From Saccharum officinarum (lineage: Eukaryota > Streptophyta > Magnoliopsida > Poales > Poaceae): a stretch of 64,000 nt of DNA. The stretch spans positions 46,051,880 to 46,115,879 of the forward strand of contig CM036197.1 of assembly GCA_020631735.1 (NCBI GenBank), written 5' to 3'. Under the pieces are notes generated by a model. The model searched no databases. It was not told the origin of the DNA and was given only the letters and a program-made list of their open reading frames with translations. Both the position numbers and the translations under genes were made by a program. Shown piece by piece: positions 34,782 through 47,893 of the stretch. How positions within the stretch are numbered: the first letter of the stretch is position 1; each line of letters starts with the position of its first letter.

Positions 34782-35856
34782 TGTTGGGTATGGTGGAAAC
34801 TTTGATAATCTGCTCTTGATCGGGTGTTAATTACATTAATCCCCAGGTTTTTTTAAGATCAATGTGGGAGGCGTTCCCCACTAATTTCATATATTAGCCC
34901 AAAACAGCTCGTTATATAGTTTTACATTTTGTACATTATAACATATCCAGCACCACAAATACACTAGAGAGAGTGAAGAAGGAACAACATCGAGACACAA
35001 GAACTCTTCAACGATACCTCCAGGGTGTTGAACGACGCCTCAACGTAATCATCGTCAGCCAAGTAAGAAGAGGTGACTCCGCAGGTGCTTGTGGCAAGGC
35101 TTTCGCCCGAGCGTTGTGTCAAGGACTCAAGGTGATGAGCGGGTCGATCCGAGAGACTGCAACAAAAAGTTGTTCAATGACGTCTTCAAGAAGAAAATCT
35201 CGTCACTTGCCAAGATTTGAGCCGAGCTTTCGCCCAGAACCTTTGGCAGTGCTCCCGTTGACCCGCCCAAATATGGAGGGGGCGCAACAGCAAGCGTACA
35301 CGCTTGGTCAAAGGAGGTGGATGCCACCGCCGCCACACCGCACGGAGCTTTTGCCGGACTCGCCCGCAACAGTGGGAGGCGCACACGGGCTATCGTCCAT
35401 GCCTGGACGGGAGGTGGGGGGGGGGCTTGCCGACCGCCGCCACACCGTGCGGAGCCATTTCCGGACTCGCCCACGATAGTGGGAGGCGTGCACGGGCAAG
35501 CGATCACGCCTAGATGGAGGGGGGTTTCCAGCCGCCGCCACACCACGCGGAGCCTTTCTCGGACTCGCACGCGACGGTGGGAGACGCGCACCGGCCAGCG
35601 TGTGTCGGCCGCCGCCACACCGTGTGGAGCCGTTCCTGGACTCATCCATGATGGTGGGAGGCGCGCACCGGCAATGTTTGACCGGGTGTTACTTACATTA
35701 ATCCCCAGGGGATATTTACATGTACATATGGAGGAGATAGTTGGAGGATAAGCTAAGTTATACACTTATACTAGATCTAATCGTATTCTATCTTTATCTC
35801 TAGAGTTTGTTTTTATCTCCAACTATCTCTAAGCATACGTATCTTTATTTCCAACC
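34782..35856. mobile_element. LTR-like insertion in the 5' leader of MATH-BTB copy 3
   Basis: It starts TGTTGGGTATGG and ends TTTCCAACC. The leader homology with copy 2 stops at 34770 and returns at about 35862 (CATCGTCCATCGCGTCTGACG). GGGTGTTAATTACATTAATCC occurs near both ends (34823 and 35685), so it may be a shrunken element with two LTR pieces. The target duplication is unclear. Confidence 0.45.
35325..35680. repeat. GC-rich minisatellite with 80-108 bp units
   Basis: Four units each hold GCCGCCACACCG, GGAGC, a GGACTCGC phrase and GTGGGAGGCG, starting near 35329, 35437, 35533 and 35611. Unit length shrinks along the array. Overlapping open frames on both strands come from the repeat and are not taken as genes. 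Confidence 0.75.
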
Positions 35857-35931
35857 CATGGGTGCTCATCGTCCATCGCGTCTGACGAGTAAGAGGCACC
35901 AAATCGATCGATCCTATTGCCAGGTGCCAAC

Positions 35932-37043
35932 CATGGACAAGCGCCGAGTCGAGACGACGTCCTCGAGCTCGAGGTGCGTCACGGCGAGCGTCCAAGCCGT
36001 CCACAGTTTCGAGGTGACGAGTTTCTCGCTGCTGGAAGGCATGGGCGCTGGCAGATTCGTGAGCTCGAGGACCCTCCGCGCCGGCGGTCGTGGCTGGAAC
36101 ATCAGTCATCAGGGTCTATCCCGACGGGTCGGAGGAGGAGGACAAGGCTGAGTACGTGTCGGCGTTCTTGTATTTGGTCGACGGACCAAAGAATACCAAG
36201 ACTAGGATGAAGTACACTCTGGAATTACTGCAGAAAGACGGCAAAGTATCTGAACTAACAAGGTGCTCCTCCGTCATGGTATCACATACCTTCGAGGCAG
36301 CAGATTCTAAGTGGGGTTTCCCCAAGTTCGTAGAGAAATCCAAGCTAAAACCACTGCTGCGCCTCAACAACGACCGCTTCACGATCAGGTGTGCCCTGAC
36401 TGTCATCGGCGAATCTCAATCTGAGGACGACGTACCCCCAGCAGCCACCATCACGGAGGAGTTTCCCGAGCCAAACATGCACCAGCACTTCGAGCACATG
36501 TTGAAGACCGGGAAGGGCACGGACGTGATGTTCGACGTCAATGGCCAGCTGTTCCATGCCCACAGATGTGTTCTTGCTGCACGGTCTCCGGTGTTTGAAG
36601 CAGAGCTCTTCGGTCCCATGAAGGAGAAGGCCACGACAGAGCCCATCAGAGTTGCTGACATGGAGCCCTCCATCTTCCAGGAGCTTCTTCACTTTATATA
36701 CACAGATTCAATGTCATCAGATAGTAAGAACGGTGACGATGACGACAACAAAACTGCATCCATGCAACACTTGCTGGTTGCCGCGGACCAATATGGGCTG
36801 GACAGGCTAAGGCTAATGTGCGAGGTCAGCTTGTGCCAGGGCATCGATGCGCAGACTATTGCCACCACTCTTGCTCTAGCAGAGCAGCACCACTTCGCCC
36901 GTCTCAAAGGCGCCTGCCTCAAATTTGTTGCCTCGCGAGATGTGCTTACTGTTGTCATGAAGACAGAGGGATTCAAGCATCTCGTGGCAAGTTGTCCTTT
37001 GATTGCAGTGGAGATATTAGACAAGATCGTCGCCGAAGCATAA
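35932..37043 (+). CDS. MATH-BTB (BPM-type) protein, copy 3; 7-bp frameshift in MATH, BTB half intact
   Basis: The ATG at 35932 follows CCAACC and opens MATH strands HSFEVTSFSLLEGMGAGRFVS, with GGRGWN replacing the usual GG-DW-I. Near 36105, CATCAGT is followed by CATCAGG, a 7-bp near-duplication that shifts the frame. The rest is open from 36090 to 37043 (317 codons): MATH remainder to about residue 105 (WGFPKFVEKSKLKPLL, DRFTIRC), then BTB from about 143 (DVMFDVNGQLFHAHRCVLAAR, FIYTDS, HLLVAADQYGL) and the BPM C-terminus with GIDAQTIATTLALAEQHH and GFKHLVASCP. A family member would bind substrates by MATH and Cullin3 by BTB. As it stands it encodes a MATH-truncated BTB protein if it is translated from a later ATG, and may be a pseudogene. 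It is the best preserved of the four copies. Confidence 0.85.
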
Positions 37044-38047
37044 GCGAGTAGTCTCGATCGATCTCTGTGATTATTTCAGCTCTGGCACTATAGAAGTTCT
37101 AAGGCAGTTTTTTTTTCTCAAAAATTTTTAGTCTTTGGTTGTCATTTATTTTCCTTGTTCGGGGTTTGGAGTGTTTGCTAGGACTTAGGAGTAGGATTTA
37201 AAGGCTATTTTTATTACAAGTTTGGGGTTAGCTAGGGATTTTGGTCCCTTTTCATCATGTTCCAATCAAGTGCCATCTGAGTTTGTGTCCGTTTGGTTGG
37301 GTCACTCAAGTTTCTTAGGGGTCAATTTGATTGTAAAGTGAGATAGAATGGGATGAACCATTTGTGTTTTTATTAGCATGTGATAATTCTATGTCGGTGT
37401 TTGGTTAGTGATGGAAAGATTCAGTCTTGTTGATTGGTTAGAGGGATGGATATGAATAAATTAAGAAATCAGTTAGCCACCGTTACTACTATATGTCGTC
37501 CTGTGAGTCAAACACCCCACCCTTTCTCTCTTCGTATCGCGCATGTCGTTCGTGTGTGTTTGCCACACGTACTCTGGTTGAGGTGGCATATAAGGTCTTG
37601 TTCACTTCCCATCCCAACCCAAAATATTTCCTCTTCCACCCATCACATCAAATCTTTCGACACATGCATGGAGCATTAAATGTAGGTAAAAAAGATAACT
37701 AATTGCATAGTTTGTCTGTAAATGTCGGGACGAATCTTTTGAGCCTAGTTAGTCCATGATTAGACAAATTTTACTAAATAACAACGAAAGATGTTACAGT
37801 AACTTTTCACCTACTTTTCGCGAAGTGAACACACCCTAAATGTTGGCATGCCAGGTCACCTCTAGCCCTAGCGGCAGCACAGGCGAGTAGGAGGGTGATG
37901 GCACGAGCCAGGCAAACCTAAGGGGGTGATGAGTGGGAGAGAGGAGATGGAGGACGATGACATCCCCATGGGAAGAGCACATCCGGTTGATTTATGGCAA
38001 CAACTGCTTCGAATCTTTAAAGATTACTTCTTTTTAGGGATCTATAC
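37044..38047 (+). other. 3' flank of copy 3, duplicated downstream of copy 4
   Basis: The stretch from TTTGGTTGTCATTTATTTTCC (37133) to GGCAGCACAGGCGAGTAGGAG (about 37890) is matched by 60091-60607. The homology covers at least 500 bp and is colinear except for a MITE present only here. No gene is seen; 37890-38047 has no match in the window. Confidence 0.85.
37594..37836. mobile_element. Tourist-like (PIF/Harbinger) MITE, absent from the duplicate
   Basis: The ends GGTCTTGTTCACTTC and GAAGTGAACACACCC are inverted and TAA lies on both sides (37591-37593 and 37837-37839). The interior has GGGACGAATCTTTTGAGCC and TAGTTAGTCCATGATTAG, hallmarks of a very common grass MITE family. The homologous site near 60545-60560 reads GGTATATATATGCTGGC without the insert. 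Confidence 0.88.
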
Positions 38048-41000
38048 TGTAACACCCCAGGTAATTATCACCAGTTAAGCAATGAGTTTGAGCTCAAACA
38101 TGACAGATTAAGTGGTGCTGAAGATGCCAAGGTTAAACATATGGAAATGAGCCCCTTTCCCGACCGCCTAGCATGCCGCAACACCGCCGTCATGCTGCCG
38201 TCGCCGCCGCCAGTGCCATGGTTGCACGCGGCCAGTGTGCCACGAGCCATCGCTGGCCGAGCTAGGGCTGCCATTGAGTTCGCGCGGGCCCCGTGATGCT
38301 CCACCTTCGTCGCTACCGCCGGCTGCCGCTCACATCACCGCCGCGCGTCTGATGACCGGCGCATGCGGCCGAGCCATCTGAGCTCGGCCCAGACTGGGCT
38401 GGCGCCACCCACTGGCTCGGCGGACAGCCTCGTTGCTCCCCTGCTACTTCCTCGACACCGACGAGCCCCTCCGGCCGACACCGACGAGCTCAGCCACCTC
38501 CTCTGCTTTGAATCAGGCGAAGGACATGGCGCAAGAATAGAGAGAAAGCGAGGGGCCTAAGTGCAAAGCTATGACTCATATGAATAGTGTCTTCAGGGTC
38601 GTGTTCGTTGCGGGTTGATTTGAGAAAACTGCAGGGTCCCCGATGCAAAGTGTCTGTCCTTTATGGTTTCCTCTTTTTCTTTTTCTCCTAAATCGGCTGA
38701 AACTCCAATAAATCATACTCCCTCCGTCCAAGAAAGCATGCAACTACGAGTTGCGTGCCGGTAAAAGTAGTTTATGTTTAACCAAATTTCTAGTTAATAC
38801 TATTCATATTTATGACTTCAAATTAATTTATTAAGAAAATACATTTGGTAATGAATCTAATGGTATTTATTTGATATCATAAATATTGATATTTTTTATC
38901 TATAATTAATTGACCTTGAGATACTAAACCATGACACTATGCTAGAATTGTATGTTTTCTTGGACGGAGGGAGTAGTAAATTGTAGAAAATCATAAAATA
39001 GCAAATGATGACTTTTTAGAATCCTTGTGAGTATATCTATGCATTCGAGTCATAATATGGCATATTTTAGTTTAAAGTTTTTGCTGTAAAAATAGATTTA
39101 TGCAGGTTAGGGTTTTAATGATAGTCTTACTTGTCTTTTTGATAACTGCAGTAGTAGTAGTCAAATGAATGTGAAATTTATATGGAATGCTATTTATGTG
39201 ATGATTGATGCGTGTTAAAAATTTTAGGATTTTAGGATTTATACTTTAGGATCTATAAAAATAACAAATGTTCTGTGTTGCTTTGCTCCTATTCTGAACA
39301 GACCTGAAAGATTGTATTATTTGGCTCAGTTAAGTTTTGAATCATGCTTTGATGACAATAAATGAGTTGTAATACTTTTCTTTAGCTATTCAAAAAGTTA
39401 AAGATCACAATTTTTGGTTAAGTAGATTTTTAGTTATAGTTGCTTAAATTTCTGTGGCTGTTTCAGCCCAAACCCAGATAGGGGTGCCTTGTTGGTAATT
39501 TGTGACCTTGCTAATCGTAGAATTAGCTCTAAATGATAATAAGAAAGTTGTAGATAGTTATCTTACCTTATTTTATTAAATTTTTATGATCTCAAACTTG
39601 ATAGTTTAGGAGTTACATGACTTTTAAGTCTGCTGTCAGGTTTTGATTGTAATCTGAGCAGATCTGAAAGATGCTAGTGTTTGATCTAGTTAAGATTTTA
39701 ATCACCCCTGGGTGATAATAGAAGAGTTGTAGGGATTTTATTAAGATTTTTTAAAATGTCTATGAACACCCTTTTTGGTGATCTAGATCTCTAGTTATGG
39801 ATAAAACAAGTGTTAGTTGTGCTGCTGTCCAAATTTTGGGTTGTGCTTACAAGTTGATTGCTTTCACTTTGCATTGCCTTATGTGTTGCTAAGTGTGACT
39901 CATGTCTTTCATGGTGTTAAATTAAGTTACCTAAGATCTTAAATTGTGATAGGTGTTTTTTATGGAATAGCTTAACTCAAATTATCTCGTGTACCATGCT
40001 TGATATGCTTACTATCTTTCTATAATAGATTATGTGATGCATCTCGTATTGCCGTTATTTTTATTCATACAGTTACATCTATTCATCTCATCTAGGTACA
40101 TTAGGTGAGTATATGTGGACCTAGAGCATGGTGCGGAGCTAACCAGAAGATGGTGAATGGTGGTGGACTATCCAAAAGATAGAAGGACTGGACAAGTGCT
40201 AGGATGGGAGATACTCGTCAAGCGAGTGTCATCTAACAAACACTGACCTAGTGTTGGATCCTAGACAAGCCCTGAAGCATTATAAACCTCCTACTTTATG
40301 AAAATAATTGAGTATATATGTTATATATGTATTGTTGCATTAAGTATAGGAGTTGTCTGGAACCCTTGTTGTATTATATCATTCCTTGTCTAGTATACAT
40401 GCCCCGAACCCTATTTAGTCAGGATCGAGTAAATACTTAGCCCTGCTTAGACTGGTAGAAGTCGGGTAATCTCCTGTCACCTGCGAGATATAGGGATCTA
40501 TCTGGTCACGGTTGGCTATATTTGCTATCGTGAAAAAGAACCATGTATTAATAATATGAAATGAGACCGGGCGGGATGACGATAGTAAAGCAACAAGACA
40601 TGGAGGTCTTGGGTGTGGATCTATCCATGTCTGTGTCGATTAAGGACCGAGGCATGGAGCCTTTCTTGTCATTTTAAACGCATGTCTCTCGCTTGGCTGG
40701 CCGGATCTGATGAACCGACCGCGAAGCCGAGTAGCTCCACTTAGGCCAGAAACCGGTAAGTGAAAGTGTGCCTCAGAGGGGAGTCGTTGCTAATGTCCAA
40801 GGGCAGGTGCTTAAAAGTCCTGAACGTCATGGTGGCATGGTATCCCTGAGAGTGCGGCGCTGATCCGGCCCGCGATGTCTGAGTTGTACCAAAGGTGACC
40901 TGATACTCTTCGACGGGGGAAGTATGGGTTTGCGTTAGGAATATTTCTCCAGCTGGGTAGTAATCGATTCAAATCGTCGTCTCTTCCAGATAGTGAGAAA

Positions 41001-41734
41001 CTTGACAGGATTATCTCCATTGTAGCCACACTAAATGACTTGATAGTTCAGTAATGATGATATTTGATGATGACCTTATTATACCTGATATGGTTATTAA
41101 TGTTTGCTCTTTAATCAAGTGATTGCTATAGTACAGGTGCTAATCTAGATGACAAGTTATTGATTATTAACTTGATGCTAAAGATATAATATGCAAGTTA
41201 TGTACTTAAGCTTTTATGCAAAAATATTGTCAAGGTAGCTCTAACAATAAAGTCTTGCATATTCCTTAGTGTCATATTATTTCTGGTTTTTTACGGGTAA
41301 GTTTACCTGAGTACCCTTCGTACTCAGGGTTTATCCCACCATATTGCAGGTGCAGTTCTCGGCCTGTGAAGATGGTGGCTAACCGCCGGTGGGCGGCGAC
41401 TCTGTATAGTGTCCTCATCAATATGCTTTGGTCAGAGGATGTCACTTATACTAGCAATGTATTTGGAACTTATATTATTGTAATCATTGAAAGCTATGTT
41501 ATTTTTACTAATCGGTTTTGAAACCCCAACTTGTATTACTATTTGGGAACTCTTTGTAATATTATTTCCGCTGCAACTCCGTGTATGTGATGTGTATTTG
41601 TTTAATCTATTACGGTCTTGGTTGTGAAGTTGATTTACCGAGGTCTATCAAGATGAGTGAAAATATGTGCGTGTCAATGTGTTAAACGGGCACAGTCGTA
41701 CTTGAACTTATATAAATTAGACGGTTTTATCACA
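38048..41734 (+). mobile_element. Solo gypsy LTR (about 3.7 kb)
   Basis: It begins TGTAACACCCCAGG and ends GGTTTTATCACA, with TATAC before and TGTAC after, a 5-bp duplication with one change. It shares phrases with the reversed LTR at 61713-64000, for example TAGAAGTCGGGTAATCTCCTG near 40457 and the GTACTCAGGGTTT signature near 41320. It has no coding domain. The GC-rich 38140-38570 tract produces chance open frames. Confidence 0.7.
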
Positions 41735-42723
41735 TGTACTAAAACCAAAAGCAAGAAAAACAAAGAAATATATCATGGAAAAGTCACGGTATAGATACCC
41801 GAGTATCGGTACATGCCCTGCCTAGACCATAGGAGGGAAACACCCTATAGCACTCTAGCGCCCATCACTGTAGAAAGAAATCAGGGTTCCCCAGCAATAG
41901 CTTTCAAAGATATAGGAGCCATAGTTAAAGATATGCAACACAATAAAAGATATCGAAGAATAGAAAATTAATTTCATCAAATTTTGTATAGAATATCAAT
42001 TTTTTTCATCAATTTTTGTATGGGTGTCTTAATAGTGTATTTATTTGAATTTGTATATGCTAATATGGTCTTCTAAAAACTTAGGAAGTTAGAAGACTTT
42101 GACTTAGGACAAAATTATAGTAAAAAATAGTTTCAAACGAGCATACTTTTTGTCGGTTCAAAAAGAATTGCAATTCTTTTACGAGAAGTCAAACAATTTT
42201 ACCTGTCTCGGTTATGGATGCATTGTTTCAAAATACATTTTTGATAATCATTGGAAAGTCATATATGCAGTCTCTTCGGTCATCATGTTTGAATCCCCAC
42301 GCGTGTATGAATAACATCGTGACCGTTGAGAGCATCAAGGTATATTTAGAACATAGGAATTTCATACAAATCGTACAAAAATTTCACATGAATTAGTTTA
42401 TTTTTGTAGAAAAAACAGAGGAATAGAATTTTTTTTCTATGTCCCAAACAGGCTCTTATATGGAATCCAAAGACTACAAGCCCAATGGTTCACAGAGTGA
42501 TTATGGGTTTTCTTTGAGAGAAACCGAATCCAAGTCCAAACCTTTTCCCTAGTTATTTCTCAGCTTTACCCGTCTTGGACTCCTAGTCAATGTAGTCATA
42601 GTTCGGATTCCTGTCGGCATCTGAGCCCTAGTTCACCGCATGTTACCTATTTTCTACTATGCGCGCATTGACAATTTATTTAAGAAGAAGACGGCCACGT
42701 GCTCAGGTGTGTGTGTTTGTACC
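41735..42723. other. Intergenic stretch; nothing recognised
   Basis: AT-rich DNA without a conserved reading frame, TIR or LTR edge that I can see. It lies between the solo LTR and the microsatellite. Confidence 0.4.
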
Positions 42724-42783
42724 TCTATATCTATATCTATATCTATATCTATATCTATATCTATATCTATATCTATATCTATA
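42724..42783. repeat. Hexanucleotide microsatellite (TATATC)n
   Basis: About ten near-perfect copies. It produces repetitive open frames in several phases that are not genes. It ends exactly at the start of the first Helitron-like unit. Confidence 0.95.
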
Positions 42784-42785
42784 CC

Positions 42786-44708
42786 TCTATTACCTAATAA
42801 TAATAAAGAGGCAAAAATTTTCACCTCTTTTTTTTGTCCGTCCATTTTCTTGGTCCGTATCTCTCTAACTAACAGATAATTGAGAGTTTCTTCCGTTCAG
42901 ACTTATATATATATATATATATATAATAATAATCCGTGCTCATACGAATTAGAATAGTTCTTGTCTAGCACGATACGGAGTCTGATTCCAAACCACCCGT
43001 ATAGATTGGAATCCTAATCTAAATAGAGCTCTCTAATTATAGTAACGAATAGGAATCCTAATTCAAATTCCTTTTCAATTCCTTTTTCGATTTTCTTTTA
43101 TGTTCTTTTATTGCTATCTTTTCCGTCATACATCCAGCACCCGTCCAATTCTATTTTTTCGTTTTTATTTTTTAGGTCCGAACGGGATCCCTGTCCTACT
43201 CCTATTCGGCCATTGAACTAAAATTACTTTTCTAATTTTATTGCTTAGGTCCGAACGATCCCGTCCAACTCCTATTTGGCCATTGACTAAAAAAGAGTTT
43301 CTATTCTGATTTTTATTTTTTATTTTTTTGATCCAAGTTATATCATATTTTTGCCCGATTTCACCTCTACGTCCCAACGTCCGAGTTCTAATTCTGATTT
43401 TTTTTTCCAATTTCGTGTTGTTGGTCCGAACATCCAAGTTTCTATTCTGATTTTTTTTTCTAATTTTACGTTGTTGTTCCAATGGTTGGAGTTATTATTA
43501 TTATTTTTTTGCGATTTCAGGTCTGAAAGTTCCGAGTTCCTATTCATGTTTCTTTTTACTAGTTTTGCCTCTCCTGTTCTGACGGATCAAGTTCGGACTT
43601 TGTTTCTTTTTACGTCCCATATTCCAAAACGGTTCTAGTCGTTGTTTTCTTTTTACGTCCCATATTCCAAAACGGTTCTGGTCCGTATATATATGTGAAA
43701 AACAAACAGAAAGATATATCTCTATCCATCCATCTACTTATCTATCTAACCTATTATATGTTGTTTTTTAACATATTATAAAAAGGCACAATTCCTCTTC
43801 ACCCGAATTTCCATCCATTTCTCACTCTAATAGGCTCCATTGATCGTCATAAGCTCCTCCAATCCAGACCCCTCTTCCGTACAAACGTCACATGGCAAAA
43901 AGTGGTCCCCATGAAATCACATATCTTCATAAGAGCCTAGGACACAATTCAAAACAACAAACAAAATTCGAACTCAAGTGCTAGCACGCCTTTGTCTTAA
44001 ACGTGTTGGGTTTTTGTCGAATGACTGTGGAAACTCTGCCCCGATTCATATTAGCTATCGCAATAGTCTTCTCATTCCCTAACACCAGCCCTATGGCCTG
44101 TGCTCTGATTGGCCTTCGGCTACTGCTAACAAGTTATTTTTTACTTGAGCACACAACATGGTCATGCATGAAAGTATATATTCGACATGAAAGCATGGCC
44201 TACGACATGCTATCAGTGACGCACCTGGAAGCCACAACTGCCACTACCGCGCACCCGATGTGGAAGGAAGAAGCAATGTTCAGCTTCTGACAGACAGTAG
44301 AGATGATGATATAATGCCACCTTCATCGGCAGCTACGCAATCCTCAATAGCTCGGCTGCCACCGCATCAGGATGCTACGCAGCCGCCGCCACAATGACCA
44401 AGTTGGGCACAGGTTGTACAAACTCCTTAGCGAGCTCTTACGCCAAGCAATCTCGACGTGTAGTAACCAGCAATGCCAATGTAGCCATATTGTAATTTCT
44501 TTCCTTTTTCTTATCCAGCAGATCGTATGTAAATGTAGCATGAGAATGTTTTCGGAAGATTATATATATTTTTTCCTCCGTTGCAAGTCATATTATCATT
44601 TCTTTCCTTTTTGCTTGTCCTGCGGATCATACGTAAATATAGCATGAGAATGTTTCTGGAAGATTATATTTTTTTTTCTCCGTTGCAACGTACGGGCACT
44701 TTTGCTAG
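42786..44708 (+). mobile_element. Helitron-like unit 1
   Basis: The 5' end TCTATTACCTAATAATAATAA then AGAGGCAAAA and the 3' end CCGTTGCAACGTACGGGCAC, ten bases, CTAG are the grass Helitron pattern: TC start, small hairpin near the end, CTAG end. The last ~115 bp contains a tandem copy of its own 3' section (44483-44590 against 44591-44700). No Rep/helicase sequence is seen, so it is non-autonomous. Confidence 0.72.
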
Positions 44709-46410
44709 TAATAATAAAGAGGCAAAATTTCTCACCCTTTTTTTTGTCCGTCCATTTTCTTGGTCTGTGTCCTCTAACTAACAGACAATGAAGAGTTTTT
44801 TCCGTCCGAACTTATATATATAACCCGTGATACAGAGTCCGATTCCAAAACGTATTAGGTCGTGTATATGAAAAAAAGGTTGAAGAGTCCTTGTCCTATT
44901 CGGATATTTACGTGTGTATTTGTTTTGGATTCCACGCGTTTGTTGATGCCGTATCCTCCTGGACAAAAAATTTTCGTCCAACCCCAGTTACCGAGTCATG
45001 CTCGGACAGCAGCTTTGCCGAGCTCTTTTACGTTTCTCCGTCGGTTCTAGAATCCGTCTGCGTTTGTTTTCTTTATTCTTTGCGTGCGTCCGTTTTTATC
45101 CGTCGGACTTTCGTGTGATCCTCCCCTCCCGTGAATTTTTCATTTTCTTTATCTTCCATTTTTCTTGTGAACATAAAAGCATCAGTTTTTTCTCTCTCTT
45201 TTTTGCACGCGTCCTTTTTTTTGTTTCGTCGGACTTCCATATGCTACTCCTCCTGTGACTTCTTTTATATAAATAGAATATCTTTTATTTTTCTTATAAA
45301 CATATAAATCAAATATAATAAATAAAGTATTATGTTTTTTAAACTACTGATCCTTCTCTAATAAATAAATATTTTCACTACTAAATTGTTGATGTAATTT
45401 TCGCTATGAATAAAACTTATATTAGGTTCTTGCCCCTGTCTAGCAATCTAATTATGATTTTACTCCGTTTTCAATTTTGTGATTTTGCCTTTACGATTTT
45501 GAATGACACGTCTGTTTGCCTCTGGTTTGGATGCTTGTTAGTTAGGGGTAGAATAAACATTTTTTTTAAAAAAAAAAGCAAAACCTGTGGAAACGCAGGG
45601 AAAAAAAATGAAGTTGCCAATTAGTCTTATCTCTTTCCCCCTCACCCCACCCACATCAGAAATTCAGAACCCGAGTCAGGCTTGTGGCAGGTCTAGCGCC
45701 TAGGGGCGGGTACGATGGCAGCAGCACACGGTCGAGGCGATGAGTGAGGTGATGCGCGTGCCAGGTGGCATGCAGGCGAGGCGGTGTGCGAGCCATGCGA
45801 AGCATGGCGGGCGACATGACAACCTTGGAGAGTTGGTGTTCGTCCAAGAGGGGCAGGCGTGGTTCAAGCTCCTGCCGTGGTGCTGGGCAGCGAAAACTTT
45901 GGCGCACCTACAAGGGGACCCTGTCGGACAGGCCATCCCCGGTGGTGAAGCGGTTCAAGAAGATAAACAGTGTTTTACAGGAGGACTTCTCAAAGCACAT
46001 GCCTCGGCTGGGAGGAGGGGGTTCATCCACCCAAACTGATCCCTATCGTCACCTACCTCTTCAGGGAGGAGAAGTTGCTCGTCAAGGACATCAAGTGAAC
46101 GACAGCTTGGCTTATGATATATCTAACTCTACCACCACATATATAGTATAAAAACTAAAGTTACGATATATTTACAAATAAATATTTCTGTGCCTTACAA
46201 CGGAACAAAAAGTGTATTAAGGTTATATTTTAATTTGATATGGACTTAATAGCACATGGCTATATTACCGTTAACTTATATTACGGATAATAAATTATAG
46301 TTTTAAAATTTTACATAAAGAATAAAAAATGTAACATTTTCGTTCTCGTTTCCTATTAATGTTTGATAGGTTTTTTTCCTTCCGTTACAACGCACGGGCA
46401 TATTTGCCAG
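44709..46410 (+). mobile_element. Helitron-like unit 2
   Basis: It starts TAATAATAAAGAGGCAAAATT directly after the CTAG of unit 1. It ends CCGTTACAACGCACGGGCATA, then TTTGCCAG, a one-base change from CTAG. The GC-rich 45660-46110 holds an open stretch with PVVKRFKKINSVLQEDFSKHM, followed in another frame by FREEKLLVKDIK and a stop. This looks like a captured host exon, but I cannot name the gene. Confidence 0.68.
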
Positions 46411-47822
<1,412 letters not shown>

Positions 47823-47835
47823 TATATATATATGC
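47823..47835 (+). promoter_or_regulatory. TATA-like box of MATH-BTB copy 4 at the Helitron edge
   Basis: TATATATATATGCC starts at the base after the Helitron CTAG and lies about 60 bp before the ATG at 47894. All native sequence further upstream has been displaced by the Helitron array. Confidence 0.45.
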
Positions 47836-47893
47836 CTCAATTTGTTGATGAAGCTCGCCTCCGCTGCCTTCGATTGACCTTCAATCTTCCACC

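Noticed and set aside
35127..35765. 212-codon minus-strand frame and 144-168 codon plus-strand frames
   Set aside because: They arise from the GC-rich minisatellite and are open in several phases at once.
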